DNA of 64,000 nucleotides from Candidatus Altimarinota bacterium (GCA_027019405.1 JALUWO010000020.1:45265-109264), one strand, 5' to 3'; positions 1 to 10,603 are shown, counted from the stretch's first letter. The notes: generated by a model not told the origin, from the sequence alone. Translations and numbers: made by a program.

Positions 1-599
1 TATCAATTATTTTTTTTCATTTTTCTAGGTCTATCTAAATCTTTTTTTTGAAACCAATTTAATAATTCATCAGTCCATTTTTGTGAAGGAAGAATTTTTC
101 AAATACTTTCATTTGATAATAAAGCCTTATAAAAATATTTTTCTGTATATGAAAGCATTTTAGGATATTCTGCAAATTGAGTTAACAGTGCTGGTCAATA
201 ATAAGTACATAAATTTGATTTTACATAAAAAGCAAAATGTAATACTGTTATATCTGAAAATCAGATAAATATTTTAGGATTATTTTTGATAATTGAATAA
301 TCTATATATTTTAATAATTGATTAGAATGGAAACCTCAAATTGTACATATAATTGCTTTAACATTATTATCTAAAAATAATTCATGAATATCATTTATTC
401 TTTCTTCTATACTTCCAGCTGTATATCAGTTTACTTTTAAACAGTTTTTAGCAATTTTTACTTTGAATCACATTTTTTTTAGATAGGATATTCAATTTTC
501 AAATCTATGTGGAATCATTCAAGCAATAGGTCATGATGGACTTAAAATTCAAATTGTATCTCATTTTTTTAAAATATTTGGTTTTATAAGATTACTCAT
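1..599 (-). CDS. LD-carboxypeptidase, peptidase family S66 (3' end cut by window edge)
   Basis: About 199 N-terminal residues are visible; the C-terminus lies beyond the left edge. The protein opens with KKGDTIGILSPSGPI, then a GGF-x3-QLL segment and GFSDITVLH, the S66 order of strands with the nucleophilic serine in GxSD. A YGPALL segment follows, as in LdcA and MccF. Family members cut the L,D bond that releases the terminal D-alanine from tetrapeptide stems of peptidoglycan, or inactivate microcin C-like compounds. The catalytic Glu and His would be in the missing part. Several conserved glycines are TGA. The start at 599 is the first ATG after an in-frame stop and has no Shine-Dalgarno. 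Recycling versus immunity cannot be separated from this half. Confidence 0.85.
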
Positions 600-659
600 A
601 CATAGAAATTAAAATATAATATATATATTATATTTTAATTTCTAAAAATCAATAATTTT

Positions 660-689
660 AAAAGGATTCCATTTTTATGGAATCCTTTT
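660..689 (-). terminator. Terminator-like hairpin between two minus-strand genes
   Basis: An 11-bp perfect stem, AAAAGGATTCC pairing with GGAATCCTTTT, sits between the 3' end of the synthetase fragment and the LD-carboxypeptidase gene. It has T or A runs on both sides and probably ends the upstream minus-strand transcript. Confidence 0.65.
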
Positions 690-694
690 TTATG

Positions 695-1099
695 TTAAGG
701 TGTTAATCTATTTGGTCCTCTATACAAATAAGTTACTTCTCTTACATTTTTATAGTTAAGAAGTAACATTAATGAATGGGTTAAACCAAATCCAAATCCA
801 CCATGAGCAGGACATCCATATTTAAAACAATCTAAGTATGATTGCATATTATTAAGTGATAGTCCTTTTTCTTTAGCTTGATTTACTAAAATATCATAAT
901 TATGTTCTCTTTGAGCTCCTGTTGTAATTTCAAGACCTTTCCAAAGTAGATCATAACTATTAGTAACAGTATTATCAAACTTATTTCTCATATGGTAGAA
1001 TGGTCGTACACTACTTGGGTATTCTGTAACAAAAACAAAATCATGATTGAAGGTTTCTTTAACATACTTTGCTAACAAACGTTCTCCATCAGGATCCAT
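695..1099 (-). pseudogene. C-terminal fragment of an archaeal-type aspartyl/asparaginyl-tRNA synthetase
   Basis: The 134 residues match only the end of a class IIb synthetase catalytic core of the archaeal AspRS/AsnRS type: DPDGERLLAKYV, then GLEITTGAQREHNYD, CPAHGGFGFG and a final PNRLTP. The anticodon-binding domain and motifs 1 and 2 are absent; the frame is closed by a TAA shortly upstream, inside the terminator after tRNA-Cys. Motif 3 is damaged: the expected GLER is GLTH, so the ATP-binding arginine is lost. All glycines are GGN, none TGA, unlike the neighbours, and an AAGGAT lies upstream of the first ATG. A complete bacterial-type aspS is at 5131. I read this as a broken, probably imported remnant; a small free-standing paralogue is possible. 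Confidence 0.6.
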
Positions 1100-1146
1100 G
1101 TCATCTTTTATCCTTAAAAATTTAATAAGTGAACTTTTTATAAATT

Positions 1147-1180
1147 CAAAAAAAGAGCTTTCTTATGCTGAAAACTCTTT
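1147..1180 (-). terminator. Rho-independent terminator after tRNA-Cys
   Basis: On the minus strand a 10-bp stem (AAGAGTTTTC with GAAAGCTCTT, one G-U pair) is followed by seven T. It lies downstream of the tRNA-Cys 3' end. Confidence 0.75.
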
Positions 1181-1224
1181 AATAAATTTACTAAAAATGT
1201 TTAATTTTTCATTTAAAAACAAAA

Positions 1225-1299
1225 TGGAGGTGCCTAGCGGAATTGAACCGCTGTAAATGGTGTTGCAGACCACTGTATAAACCACTCTACCAAGGCACC
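1225..1299 (-). tRNA. tRNA-Cys (anticodon GCA)
   Basis: A full cloverleaf can be drawn: acceptor GGTGCCT with AGGCACC, T arm AGCGG/CCGCT, and an anticodon loop CTGCAAC with GCA at the anticodon. The discriminator is T, the usual identity base for cysteine, and CCA is encoded. The cognate synthetase, cysS, is in the same window at 54971. Confidence 0.95.
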
Positions 1300-1355
1300 A
1301 AAAATCTATTTGCAAAAGGAATTATAAGAAAAAATAAGATTTTTCAAATTTTTTA

Positions 1356-1404
1356 TTGACTTTATTATAATAAATATATAATAAGAATATATAAAGTATA
1401 TACT
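1356..1404 (+). promoter_or_regulatory. lexA promoter with candidate self-operator
   Basis: TTGACT at 1356 and TATAAT at 1377 (15-nt spacer) form a recognisable promoter. Just downstream, at 1395-1404, AGTATATACT is a perfect 10-bp palindrome placed between the -10 box and the lexA start, where an autorepressor would bind. The operator role is inferred from position and symmetry only. Confidence 0.5.
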
Positions 1405-1416
1405 AATTTAATAATT

Positions 1417-2046
1417 ATGCTTACAGAAAAACAACAACATGTATTAGATACTATTACAGAGTTTATATCAAAATATGGTAAATCTCCAACTATTGAAGAA
1501 TTACAACATATATTATCTCAAAAATCTAAAAGATGAGTAGTTCAATATCTAGAAGCTTTAGAAAAAAAAGGTTTTTTAACTAGAGGTAGAGGTTATAGAT
1601 CTATTAGATTATGAAATTGAGTTTGATTTCAAACTACATTAAATATTCCTATTTTATGATATGCAAATGCATGAACTCCTTTAGTTGATGCTCAAGAAAA
1701 TGAAATGTGAGTTTTGCCTATTTCAAAAAAAATGTTATCTTGAAATGTAGATAATTATTTTATTTTAAAAGTAGAAGGAACTTCTATGAATAATTTTGAA
1801 GTAGCTTGAAAAAAAATTGAGAATTGAAGTTATATTCTTGTAAATAGGGAGCAGACTGCTTTAAATAATAAAGATGCATTTTTATTTTTAGTTGATGGAG
1901 CTGCTACAATTAAAAAATATAAACAAGATTGAGATATTATTTATCTTTTACCTGAATCAAATGATGAATATCATAAACCTATAATATTATCAACAAGTGA
2001 TAATATTATAGTAAATTGAAAGGTTGTTGATGTTTTTAGTTTTTAA
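1417..2046 (+). CDS. lexA: LexA repressor
   Basis: 209 residues in the usual LexA layout. The N-terminus is a winged helix-turn-helix (KSPTIEELQ, then LEALEKKGFL). A linker carries the Ala-Gly cleavage site in YANAGTPL. The C-terminal S24 protease half has the nucleophilic serine in VEGTSM and the general-base lysine in ATIKKY. It represses SOS genes and cleaves itself when RecA filaments form on damaged DNA. About ten glycines, including the one at the cleavage site, are TGA. The gene has its own promoter and a shared terminator with ppk2. The first ATG follows A/T-only sequence with no Shine-Dalgarno. Confidence 0.95.
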
Positions 2047-2079
2047 AAAGACTTATTTTAATCAAATAAGTCTTTTTTA
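2045..2079. terminator. Bidirectional terminator between lexA and ppk2
   Basis: A perfect stem (AAAAGACTTATTT with AAATAAGTCTTTT) flanked by A and T runs serves converging lexA and ppk2. The last codons of ppk2 lie inside the hairpin. Confidence 0.8.
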
Positions 2080-3215
2080 ATATCAGTTTCATCAGCAAGT
2101 ATTTTTGCTTTTTGTAATCAATTCATAACTATATCTTTATCCAATCTTAGAAATTTATTATCAATTTTTTCTGGATAATCAAATTGTTTTAGTACATATT
2201 TTATTGCATTTAATCTTGCTTTTTTCTTATTATCACTTCTTATAATTGTCCAAGGAGCATGTTTTGAATGAGTTTTACTAAAATTTTTATATTCTGCTAA
2301 AGTATATTTTTCCCATAATTGTTGAGAAAATTGATCAATAGGAGAAAGTTTAAATTGTTTTAATGGGTTAGTTTTTCTTTCATTAAATCTTTTTGCTTGT
2401 TCTGATTTACTTACAGAAAAATAGAATTTTATAATTTTTACTCATGCATCAACAAGCATTTTTTCATATTTTGGTACATCTTGAATAAATTGTTCATACT
2501 CATCTTCTGTACAAAATCACATTACAGGCTCTACTCAGGCTCTGTTATACCAAGATCTATCAAAAAAAGTTATTTCTCATCCTGTAGGAAGATTTTTAAC
2601 ATATCTTTGAAAATACCATTGTGATTTTTCTTCTTCTGTTGGTTTGTTTAAGGCTACTACTTTTGCTCATCTTGGATTTAAGTGTTCTATAAATCTTTTA
2701 ATTGTTCATCATTTACCTGCAGCATCTCTTCATTCAAAAATAATTAGTAATTTCTTATTGTTATCTTTAATATATTTTTGAAGTTTTAATAATTCAACTT
2801 GTAATAATACTAATTCTTTTTCATATTCTATTTTTGATTTTTTTATACAAGACTTTTTGTATTCTTTTCTTTTATCTTTATCTATTTTATCACAATTTTT
2901 ATAATCATCTTCTATTTCTTCTACTATATTTTTTGTTTCTTTTTGTTTTTCTTTTTTTTCTATTTCTTCTATATAATCTTCATAATAATCAACTATATCT
3001 TTTAATTTTTTATAATAATTTTTATGTTTTTTTATTTCTTTTTTATTTTTTTCTAGAAAATTTTCTACTTTATTTTTTAATACTTTTATAAAATCTATAT
3101 CTGTATGTTTTTTAAATGTATTAAAATGTTTTTCAAGTTCTTCAAGAAAGATTTTTATATTTTTTGAATTTAATTCAATTTTATTATTAAATATTTGGCT
3201 TAAAAAATTAGGCAT
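2058..3215 (-). CDS. ppk2: Polyphosphate kinase 2 with long charged N-terminal extension
   Basis: The C-terminal ~225 residues are a PPK2 domain: Walker A FEGRDAAGKGG, then TFFDRSWYNRAGVEPVMGF and SEQAKRFNERKTNPLKQFKLS with the lid arginines. Family members move phosphate between polyphosphate and nucleoside di- or monophosphates, a cheap way to keep nucleotide pools charged in a cell with little metabolism. The first ~130 residues are Lys/Glu-rich and predicted coiled-coil; most PPK2 proteins lack this or have a shorter one. The Walker A region begins with a TGA glycine. The start ATG has no Shine-Dalgarno. Whether it prefers ADP or AMP cannot be told by eye. Confidence 0.9.
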
Positions 3216-3362
3216 ATTTTTTTATTAATTAAATAATGTATATAAATATTTTACTATATTTTTTTTTAGTTTGCAAATATTTGACTTATTTATATTTTAT
3301 TTTATTATATTTCATATAAAAATATGTTTTTCTATTTTAAATTATTTTTGTAATAAAAAAAT

Positions 3363-5030
3363 ATGTCTAAAGAAGATCAAATAAAATCTATTATAGATAG
3401 TAATAATAATAAATCAGATAATAGTGATTTATCTAATTGAATTAAAGAAGAGTTTAAATCAAAGGTAGAATCTATTGATAGCTTTTATTCAAAAATTATT
3501 AGTTTAGAAAAGATTGATAATTTTGAATGATTTATTCAACATAGATTAGAACTTATTGATATTTTAAATAATTATTTTGCTTGAGAATTAGTTTGAGAAG
3601 ATGCAGATTTTATAGAATTCTTTAATAAATCAATGTCTTGAAAACTTGATGAAGAAAAATATTCTTCAAAACAAATTGAAAAATTCAATAATTTATTATT
3701 AAAAAAAAATTTATTATTAAAAAAGATAACTAAAATTACATTAGAAGTTGGTCTTTATAATGATTTTTTAAGTGAAGATGAAGTTTCTGATTTTATTAAT
3801 ATTTTAGAATCAGAAGTTTTTGATTTGTTTGATAAAATATTTTTTAAAATTAAAAATAATACTAAAAAATTTCAAAAAAATTATTTTGATGATAACTGAG
3901 ATTTAATCTATAATTGAGATTTAATTTATGGTTGAATATGAAAAGAATGATTTTTATCTTATAAAGATTTTTTATCAAAAGATGACTTAGAAAAATTTTC
4001 TAATTTTGATTTTTGAATTTTAAAACAAGAGTATTTAAGGAATTATTTTAAAAAATTTCAGGAAATATTTTTAAGTTGAACAATTGATTATGATAAATGG
4101 TTGGAACTTGCTGAAGAAGAAATGCAAACTTGGGAAAATATAAATTGAAATATTTGAATTGTTTGATCAATGGAAGATTATGGTTTTACATGAGTATTAA
4201 TTGATCCAGAATTGGAAATTTTTATAAAAAAGCCATCTATAGAATATGCTAAAAAGGCTTCTGATTTATCACAAAAATTTTTTTGAGAATCATATAGAAT
4301 GAGTGAAACTAAATATGCAAATGTAGAGCCAATTATAAGTTCTTGAGTTGTTTCTTTTAAAAGAGTTTTATGAAAAAATTTTCATAATGATAAATCTATA
4401 CAAAATAAATATTGAATGTATTGATATAGTATTGAATCAAGATTAAAATGAAGTGATTGAGTATTAAATGATGCTAAAAAAGTTTTATGAAGATTAGAAA
4501 AACTAGATTATTTAACTTATTGAAAGAAAGATATAGAACATACTTGGCAACATGAATTTGGACATAATTTATTCAAGTCAAAAGATACTTTTAAATATTC
4601 TGAACAGTCTTTATTAGAAGAAAACAAAGCAAATTTATTTAATTTACTTTTTAAATATGAGAAAATAATTAAACAGAATTTAGATAAAGAAGAAATTATT
4701 TTAGAAATTGAATATATGTTAGCTGAAAATATTAGAAGATTTAAAAATGTGAATGATGGTTCATTAATTAAATATATTTTATCTGCAAAATTACAACTTC
4801 AAAAATTATTTGATAGGGAGGTTATTTATTGGTGAGATGATTGATTAATAAAAATAAATTCTTCACAAGATAATTTAAAATTATTTTATAGAGATATGAA
4901 AAAATTTTTGTTTTTAATAAAAGAAATTTATGAATCAAATGATATAAATAGAGAGAAACAAATAATAGAAGAAATTGAAGATAATTTTGATGAAAATTTA
5001 TTAAAAATAAAAGAATTATTAAAGAAATAG
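3363..5030 (+). CDS. Putative zinc metallopeptidase with HEFGH motif, family not recognised
   Basis: 555 residues, acidic and Lys/Glu-rich, no signal peptide or membrane segment seen. The one clear motif is HTWQHEFGHNLF: HEFGH at about residues 397-401 fits the HExxH zinc site, and LLEENKANLF about 18 residues later could give the third ligand, as in gluzincins. A remote resemblance is to the EExxA(E/N) helix of M49 peptidases, but M49 uses HExxxH, so I do not assign that family. The N-terminal half holds repeated helical segments without known motifs. It stands alone between ppk2 and aspS with its own terminator. Glycines are mostly TGA, so it is long resident. Substrate unknown. Confidence 0.75.
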
Positions 5031-5050
5031 ATTATTTAATTTTTTACATT

Positions 5051-5087
5051 AAATAGCTAAAAAATTTTGCTTTTTAGCTATTTTTTA
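5051..5087 (+). terminator. Terminator after the HEFGH peptidase gene
   Basis: Perfect 13-bp stem, AAATAGCTAAAAA with TTTTTAGCTATTT, followed by T-rich sequence. Confidence 0.8.
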
Positions 5088-5130
5088 TATAATTAGCAAG
5101 ATTTTAATTTTTATAAATAAAAAAGTAAAA

Positions 5131-6942
5131 ATGTTGAGAACAAATACATGTGGAGAATTATCTAGTAAAAATATTTGAGAAAAAGTTACTTTATCTGGTT
5201 GGGTAAGTAATAGAAGAGATCATTGAGGTATTATATTTATTGATTTAAGAGATAGATATGGTTTGACTCAAGTAGTTTTTGATCCAGAAGATAATAAACA
5301 AGCTTGGGAAATAGCTGATTCTTGTAGAAGTGAATATGTTATAAAAGTTACTTGAACAGTTAGACCTAGACCAGAAGGTCAAGCAAATCCAAATATGCTA
5401 ACATGAGAAATAGAAGTTATTATAAATGATGATATTGAAATTTTAAGTAAAAGTAAAACTCCTCCTTTTGAAATAGATGATCATGGTGAACTTGCAAATG
5501 AAGAGGTTAGATATAAACATAGATATATAGATTTAAGAAGGCCTTCAGCACTTGAAAATATTATGTTTAGATCAAAGTTTATAGCTCATACTAAAAATTG
5601 GTTTTTAGCAAGAGATTTTTTAGATGTGCAAACTCCTATTTTTACAGCTAGTTCTCCAGAATGAGCAAGAGATTTTGTTATTCCTTCTAGACTTCATCCA
5701 GGTAAATTTTATGCTTTACCTCAAGCACCTCAACAATATAAACAACTTTTAATGGTTGGTTGAATTGATAAATATTTTCAAATAGCTCCTTGTTTTAGAG
5801 ATGAAGATCCTAGAGCAGATAGACATGCTTGTGAATTTTATCAAATTGATTGTGAAATGAGTTTTGTTGAGCAAGAAGATATTTTTAAAGTTGTAGAAGA
5901 ATATTTCTTTGATACAGTAAAAGCTATTTCAAATAAAACTATTATGGATAATAAGTTTTATAGGATGAGTTTTGATGAAGTAATAGAAAAATATGGTACA
6001 GATAAACCAGATTTAAGATATGGTATGCAATTAATAGATGTAGCTGATATTTTTGCTAGATCTACAAATGAAATTTTTTCTTCTATTGCAAGTGATATAG
6101 AAAAAAATAGAGTAAAAGCTATCAAAGTAGAAAATGGAGATGAGTATTTTTCAAAAACTCAAATGAAAAATTTTGAAAAATATGTTAGACAATATGGTGC
6201 ACAAGGTTTGGGTTATTTTCAAATGAAAGAAGATGGTTTAAAATGACCTTTAAATAAATTTTTTTCAGAAGAAGATCTACAAGAAATTATAAATAGAACT
6301 GAATTAAAAACTTGAGATGTAGTTTTCTTTTGAGCTGCAGATAAAGAAACTGTGTGTGATTATATGTGAAAATTTAGAGTTCATTTAGCTGGCTTAATTG
6401 ATGAAATAACCAAGTGAAAATTTATAGATAAAAATATTTTAGCTTTTGCTTGGATTACAGATTTTCCAATGTTTGAAATAAATGAAATTACAGGAAAAGT
6501 AGATTTTGGTCATAATCCATTTTCTATGCCAAAAGGTTGAATTAAAGCATTTGAAGAAGAAGATTTACTAAAAGTAAGTTCTGTTCAGTATGATTTAGCT
6601 TGTAATGGTTTTGAAGTATTATCTGGTTCAATCAGAAATCATGATATAGAAGCATTAGTTAAAGCATTTGAAAAAGTAGGAAGAACTGAAGATGAAGTAA
6701 AAGAAAAATTTGGTGCTATGTATGAAGCATTTCAATATTGAGTTCCACCTCATGGATGATTTGCTATTGGTATGGATAGAATTATGATGATTTTAAAAGA
6801 TGAAACAAATATAAGAGAAGTTTATGCCTTCCCAAAATCAGGTAAAGCCCAAGATCTTATGATGAATGCTCCAACTTTTATTGAAGAAGAACAACTTGAA
6901 GAACTTCATATTGAAGTAGTAAAAGAAGATGAAGAAATATAA
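5131..6942 (+). CDS. aspS: Aspartyl-tRNA synthetase, bacterial type
   Basis: 603 residues in the bacterial AspRS order: N-terminal OB-fold anticodon domain ([15 protein letters not shown]), motif 1 region, motif 2 ([12 protein letters not shown]), an inserted GAD domain at about 290-410, and motif 3 at the end ([12 protein letters not shown]). It charges tRNA-Asp; since gatB is present in this genome, it may also misacylate tRNA-Asn for later amidation. Glycines alternate between GGN and TGA through the gene. It lies alone with terminators on both sides. The ATG follows a run of A with no Shine-Dalgarno. Confidence 0.96.
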
Positions 6943-6977
6943 AAAATACAGATTATTTTAAATAATCTGTATTTTTT
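6943..6977 (+). terminator. Terminator after aspS
   Basis: Perfect stem of about 15 bp (AAAATACAGATTATT with AATAATCTGTATTTT), ending in a T run. Confidence 0.85.
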
Positions 6978-7042
6978 ATATTGACTTTTTAAATAAAAAT
7001 ATTAAAAATATATATAACTAGTAAAGAGTTTATTAGTAAGTG

Positions 7043-7118
7043 CATATTCTTGAATATGTTAAATAAAAAGCTTCATATATTTAGTTATATTTAATTATAG
7101 CTAAATTATTAGGCTATA
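7043..7118 (+). promoter_or_regulatory. Two inverted repeats in the leader of the 7146 gene
   Basis: CATATTC-tt-GAATATG at 7043-7058 is a perfect operator-like palindrome, and TATAGC/GCTATA (7096-7118) forms a second stem just before the Shine-Dalgarno. A TTGACT box is at 6981 but no clear -10 box follows at normal spacing. Regulation is inferred from symmetry only. Confidence 0.35.
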
Positions 7119-7145
7119 AAAACAAAAATAAATGAGGTGATTACT

Positions 7146-7436
7146 ATGAAAGAAAATAGTATAAATCAGGATTATGGATATGAGGTTATTAGTTTGGAAG
7201 AACTAATAGAAATAGAATATGCTTTGGCTGGGTATGAAAATACTACAACAGGTTTAAGTATTATTGATAATGAATATAATGATTTTATAAGTAAAACTCT
7301 TGATATTGCTTATGATTATTACTCAGAGTCAGAAATATTAGAAGCATTTAATAAATACAAAAATAAAAAAAATAGTAGCATATGATTACCTAATTATACT
7401 TTTAGAGTATTTTTAGATAATCATATGGTTGGGTAA
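7146..7436 (+). CDS. Small acidic protein, strong Shine-Dalgarno, apparently foreign; TGA at 7383
   Basis: Unrecognised protein with no known motif. GAGGTGAT sits five bases before the ATG at 7146, a near-ideal Shine-Dalgarno in a genome whose native genes lack one. Its other glycines are GGN. The only TGA, at 7383, falls where a long hairpin begins. With the standard code the product ends there (79 residues); with TGA = Gly it runs 17 residues further to the TAA at 7434. Sequence is acidic and Tyr-rich (DYYSESEILEAFNKY), with helical periodicity. I infer import from a standard-code donor; the coordinates give the recoded reading. Confidence 0.6.
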
Positions 7437-7441
7437 TATGC
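7377..7441 (+). other. Long hairpin with alternative pairings over the gene 3' end
   Basis: ATGATTA pairs with TAATCAT, then CTAA with TTAG, and ATACT with AGTAT around a 5-nt loop. A competing outer pairing joins AGCATAT-n3-TACC with GGTAATATGCT. The TGA at 7383 is inside the structure. Confidence 0.5.
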
Positions 7442-7447
7442 TCATTT

Positions 7448-7477
7448 CTCCCTATGTTATCATACATAGGGAGTTTT
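7448..7477 (+). terminator. Terminator after the 7146 gene
   Basis: Perfect 9-bp GC-containing stem, CTCCCTATG with CATAGGGAG, followed by a short T run. Confidence 0.7.
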
Positions 7478-7482
7478 CATTA

Positions 7483-7511
7483 TAAAAAAAGTAGAATATT
7501 TTATTCTACTT
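7483..7511 (-). terminator. Terminator of the acidic repeat protein gene
   Basis: On the minus strand, AAGTAGAAT pairs with ATTCTACTT (9 bp) and seven T follow. The stop codon of the 7501-8064 gene lies inside the stem. Confidence 0.75.
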
Positions 7512-8064
7512 CATTATCTTCATCTTTTTTATGTAAGAAATTATTTAAATTTATTTTAGGTCAAGTATTAACTTCTTCTTCAGAAGAATTATTTTCCTCT
7601 AAATCATTGTCTTCTTGATTATTATCTTTTTGAGAAACTTCATTCTTTTCTTCATTTGAAGTATTATCTTCATATAAAGAAGTATCTTCTTCAGAATAAT
7701 TATTTTCATCTAAATCCTTGTTTTCTTGATTATTATTATCTTCTTGAGAAACTTCATTCTTTTCCTCATTTGAAGTATTATCTTCATATAAAGAAGTATC
7801 TTTATCTAAATCATTGTCATCTTCTTGTTGAGTATCATCTTTTTCAGAACTATAAATTGTTTGACTATTTTCAGTATTTATTTTTGTCTCTCAAATATTA
7901 TTTTCTCATTGTTCTAAAATTTGGGTATATTTTTCTGCTGCAGCTTTTACCTCATCAGCTGCTTTTTCTAATTTTGAATAATAAGCTTGTTTTCTTTGTA
8001 ATTCTGCTATTGTTTCAGGTAATTGTTCAGCAAAATCTTTTGGTATATTTATTGGTTTAGTCAT
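7501..8064 (-). CDS. Acidic low-complexity protein with internal repeat
   Basis: 187 residues. The first ~65 (MTKPINIPKDFAEQLPETIA, then an Ala/Lys/Glu helix) look folded and probably coiled-coil. The rest is a disordered Asn/Glu/Asp/Ser tail with a 38-residue unit (SLYEDNTSNEEKNEVSQ and flanks) present twice. No catalytic motif, signal peptide or membrane segment. Two TGA glycines lie at the junction. An open frame continues upstream of 8064, but the ATG at 8064 fits the folded domain and the longer version adds unlikely Phe-rich sequence. Function unknown; the tail suggests a surface or partner-binding role, which is a guess. Confidence 0.7.
7572..7801. repeat. In-frame tandem repeat, 114-bp period
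   Basis: Two copies with a 114-bp period (38 codons), differing at a few bases. They encode the acidic tail repeats of the 7501-8064 protein. Confidence 0.8.
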
Positions 8065-8219
8065 ATTTTCTTCTAAAATATTTAAATTATATCTATATTG
8101 TAGCATAAAAAAAAAATGATTGCAAAAAAAACTATAAAATTTATTTATAATTATCATTTTTTTGATTTTTAAATTATTATTTATATACTTTTATCATAAT
8201 TAAAATTAACTAAAAAATA

Positions 8220-9146
8220 ATGCTTAGAGAGATAAATATAAAATGAGTAAAATGGATAGATGCTGTTTGATTAAAAGAAGAAAAAATTAAGGAAATTGCT
8301 GAAAAATATGATTTTCATGAACTTGATATTGAAGCTTGTTTAGAAGAGAATCAAAGATCAAGGGTAGATGTTTATGATAATTATTTATTTATATTGTTGA
8401 ATTTTCCAAAATATAATCAGTTAAAGAAATTATATGAACAAAATGAATTTGATATTTTTTTGTGAAAAGATTTTATAATTACTTTTAGAGATTTTTGAAA
8501 TACTCATATAGATACTATTTTTAATAAATATTCAGATATAAAAGAACTTGAAAAGGAAATTGATGATGATGAAGAGCATAAACTGACTTCAGCTTTTGTT
8601 TTATATGAGATTTTACAATCAATGCTTGAAAAATTATTTAAAGTAAGATTAAATATTTCAAGAGATTTAAAATTATTAGAAAAACTTGTTTTTGAATCAT
8701 CAAAAACTTCTCTTGTAAAAGATATAATGATAAAAAAGAGAAATATTGTAGTTTTGAAGCATATGTTAAAACCACAAATTCCTGTTTTAAAACTTATTGA
8801 GTTTAATGTAAACAAACTTTTTGATTCTGAAATTGAAGTATATTTTGAAGATTTAGAAGATAAACTTGAATATGTTGTAAATGATATAGAGATGCAAGAA
8901 GAACATATTGATTCTATTGAAGATGCATTTAAATCATTGACTGATATAAAAATGAATTGGATAATGACAGTTTTGACATTATTTTCAGCATTTTTATTAC
9001 CATTAACTTTGATTACAAGTTTTTATTGAATGAATATTTCTTTACCATTTCAAAATAATCCAGAAGTTGTATATTTTATGATTATTTGTTCAATTTTTAT
9101 GATGTTTTTATTTTATGTTTATTTTAAAAAGAAACAAAAATTTTAA
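8220..9146 (+). CDS. corA: CorA-type magnesium transporter
   Basis: 308 residues. A long N-terminal cytoplasmic domain of alpha/beta and helical segments is followed by two C-terminal membrane helices. The family signature GMN sits after the first helix, at residues 270-272 (TSFYGMNI), and its glycine is TGA. Pentameric CorA channels bring Mg2+ (and Co2+, Ni2+) into the cell. Length is typical. It is followed after 80 bp by der on the same strand. ATG chosen as the first in frame; no Shine-Dalgarno. Confidence 0.93.
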
Positions 9147-9226
9147 AAACTTATTAAAACTTGTTTTTTTGAAAAAATCAATATACTTTGCAAGTTATAA
9201 AAATTTAATTTCTAAAAAATCAAATA

Positions 9227-10600
9227 GTGTTAGGAAAAGTTACAATTATAGGTAGACCAAATGTATGAAAATCAAGTTTTTTCAATATGTATACAGGGCA
9301 TAAAATAGCAATTGTAGATGATACTGCTGGTACTACAAGAGATATTTCAGAGTTTGAATATACTGATATAGATCATGATTTAACATATATTATGGCTGAT
9401 TCAGGTTGACTTGATTTTGGTAGTAAAGAAGATAAAGTTGCTGAAGATATTATAAATAGAACTAAAAAAGCAATTCAAGAATCTGATTTAATTATTTGGC
9501 TTATTGAATATGATAGATTTACAGATCTTGATGAAAAAGTTTTAAAACTTTTAAAAAAAGAAAATCATAAAAATTATATAGTTTTAGCAAATAAAGCTGA
9601 TAATGAAAATAAAGTAATGGAAGCTTGGAGTTTAGCTTGAAGATGAGAATTAGAATTTTTTCCAATATCAGTTTCACATAATAAATGAATTTCAGAAGTA
9701 AAAAAATATGTTGCTAAATTTTTAAAAGATAAATGATTAAATTATAAAATAGAAGATTTAGATGATAGTTTTGTAAAACTTGCAATGATTGGTAGACCAA
9801 ATGTTGGTAAAAGTTCTATGATAAATGCTATTGTTGGAAAAGATAGAGTTATGGTGAAAGATATGGCTTGAACAACAAGAGATTCTATTGATACAAAATT
9901 TAAATATGATTGAACTGATTTTGTTTTAATTGATACAGCTTGAATAAGAAGATTATCAAAAGTTTGAACTAGAAATGTAGAAAATTGGTCAGTTATGAGA
10001 TCTGAAAGAGCACTTAAAAGAGCTGATATTGTAGCAGTTATTGTAGATTGATTTGAAGGAATAGTACAACAAGATCTTTCTATTATAAATAAAGCATTAG
10101 AAGAAAAAAAATGACTTATAATTGTTATTAATAAATGGGATCAAGTTTTGGCTAAACCATGAATTAATAAAGAAACTATGATGAATAGATATATTAATTA
10201 TCTTCAAGAAAAAATAGAATTTATTCCTTGGGTTTCAGTTATTTTTACTTCTGCAATTGATAAAAAAAGGGTAAATGAAATTTTAGAGAGAGCAAGAGAA
10301 ATAAAACAAGAAAGATTTAAAAGAGTTAAAACAGGTATTTTTAATAATTTCTTGGAACAGGTTATTTATAAACATCCACCAACAGGTAATAAAAAATCAC
10401 ATTCTCCAAAGATTTATTTTTGAACTCAAGCAGATACAAATCCTCCTAAATTTGTACTTTCAGTTAGTAATCCAGATCATTTTCATTTTTCATATAAAAG
10501 ATATCTTGAAAATAGAATCAGAGACAATTTCTGATTTGAAGGTACTCCAATAATTATTGAGTATAAATGAAGAGGTAAAAATGCTGGAAAAGTAAAATAA
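9227..10600 (+). CDS. der: GTPase Der (EngA)
   Basis: 457 residues with two tandem Era-like GTPase domains, the feature that defines Der. First P-loop GRPNVGKSS at residues 8-16 (its glycine TGA), DTAGTTRD, and NKAD; second P-loop at about 189, MAGTTRDSID, DTAGIRR and NKWD. A C-terminal KH-like domain follows ([10 protein letters not shown] to IEYKGRGKN). Der is needed for 50S subunit maturation. The best start is GTG at 9227, immediately before [10 protein letters not shown]; no ATG is available. It is 3 bp from the next gene, so probably one transcript with pbpC. Confidence 0.96.
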
Positions 10601-10603
10601 TAT

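Noticed and set aside
2834..3091. Plus-strand Phe/Leu-rich frame opposite the ppk2 N-terminus
   Set aside because: Shadow of the Lys/Glu-rich coiled coil on the other strand; composition is what antisense of AAA/GAA codons gives.
7656..8060. His/Tyr/Leu-rich plus-strand frame
   Set aside because: Antisense of the acidic repeat protein; repeats appear only because the real gene has them.
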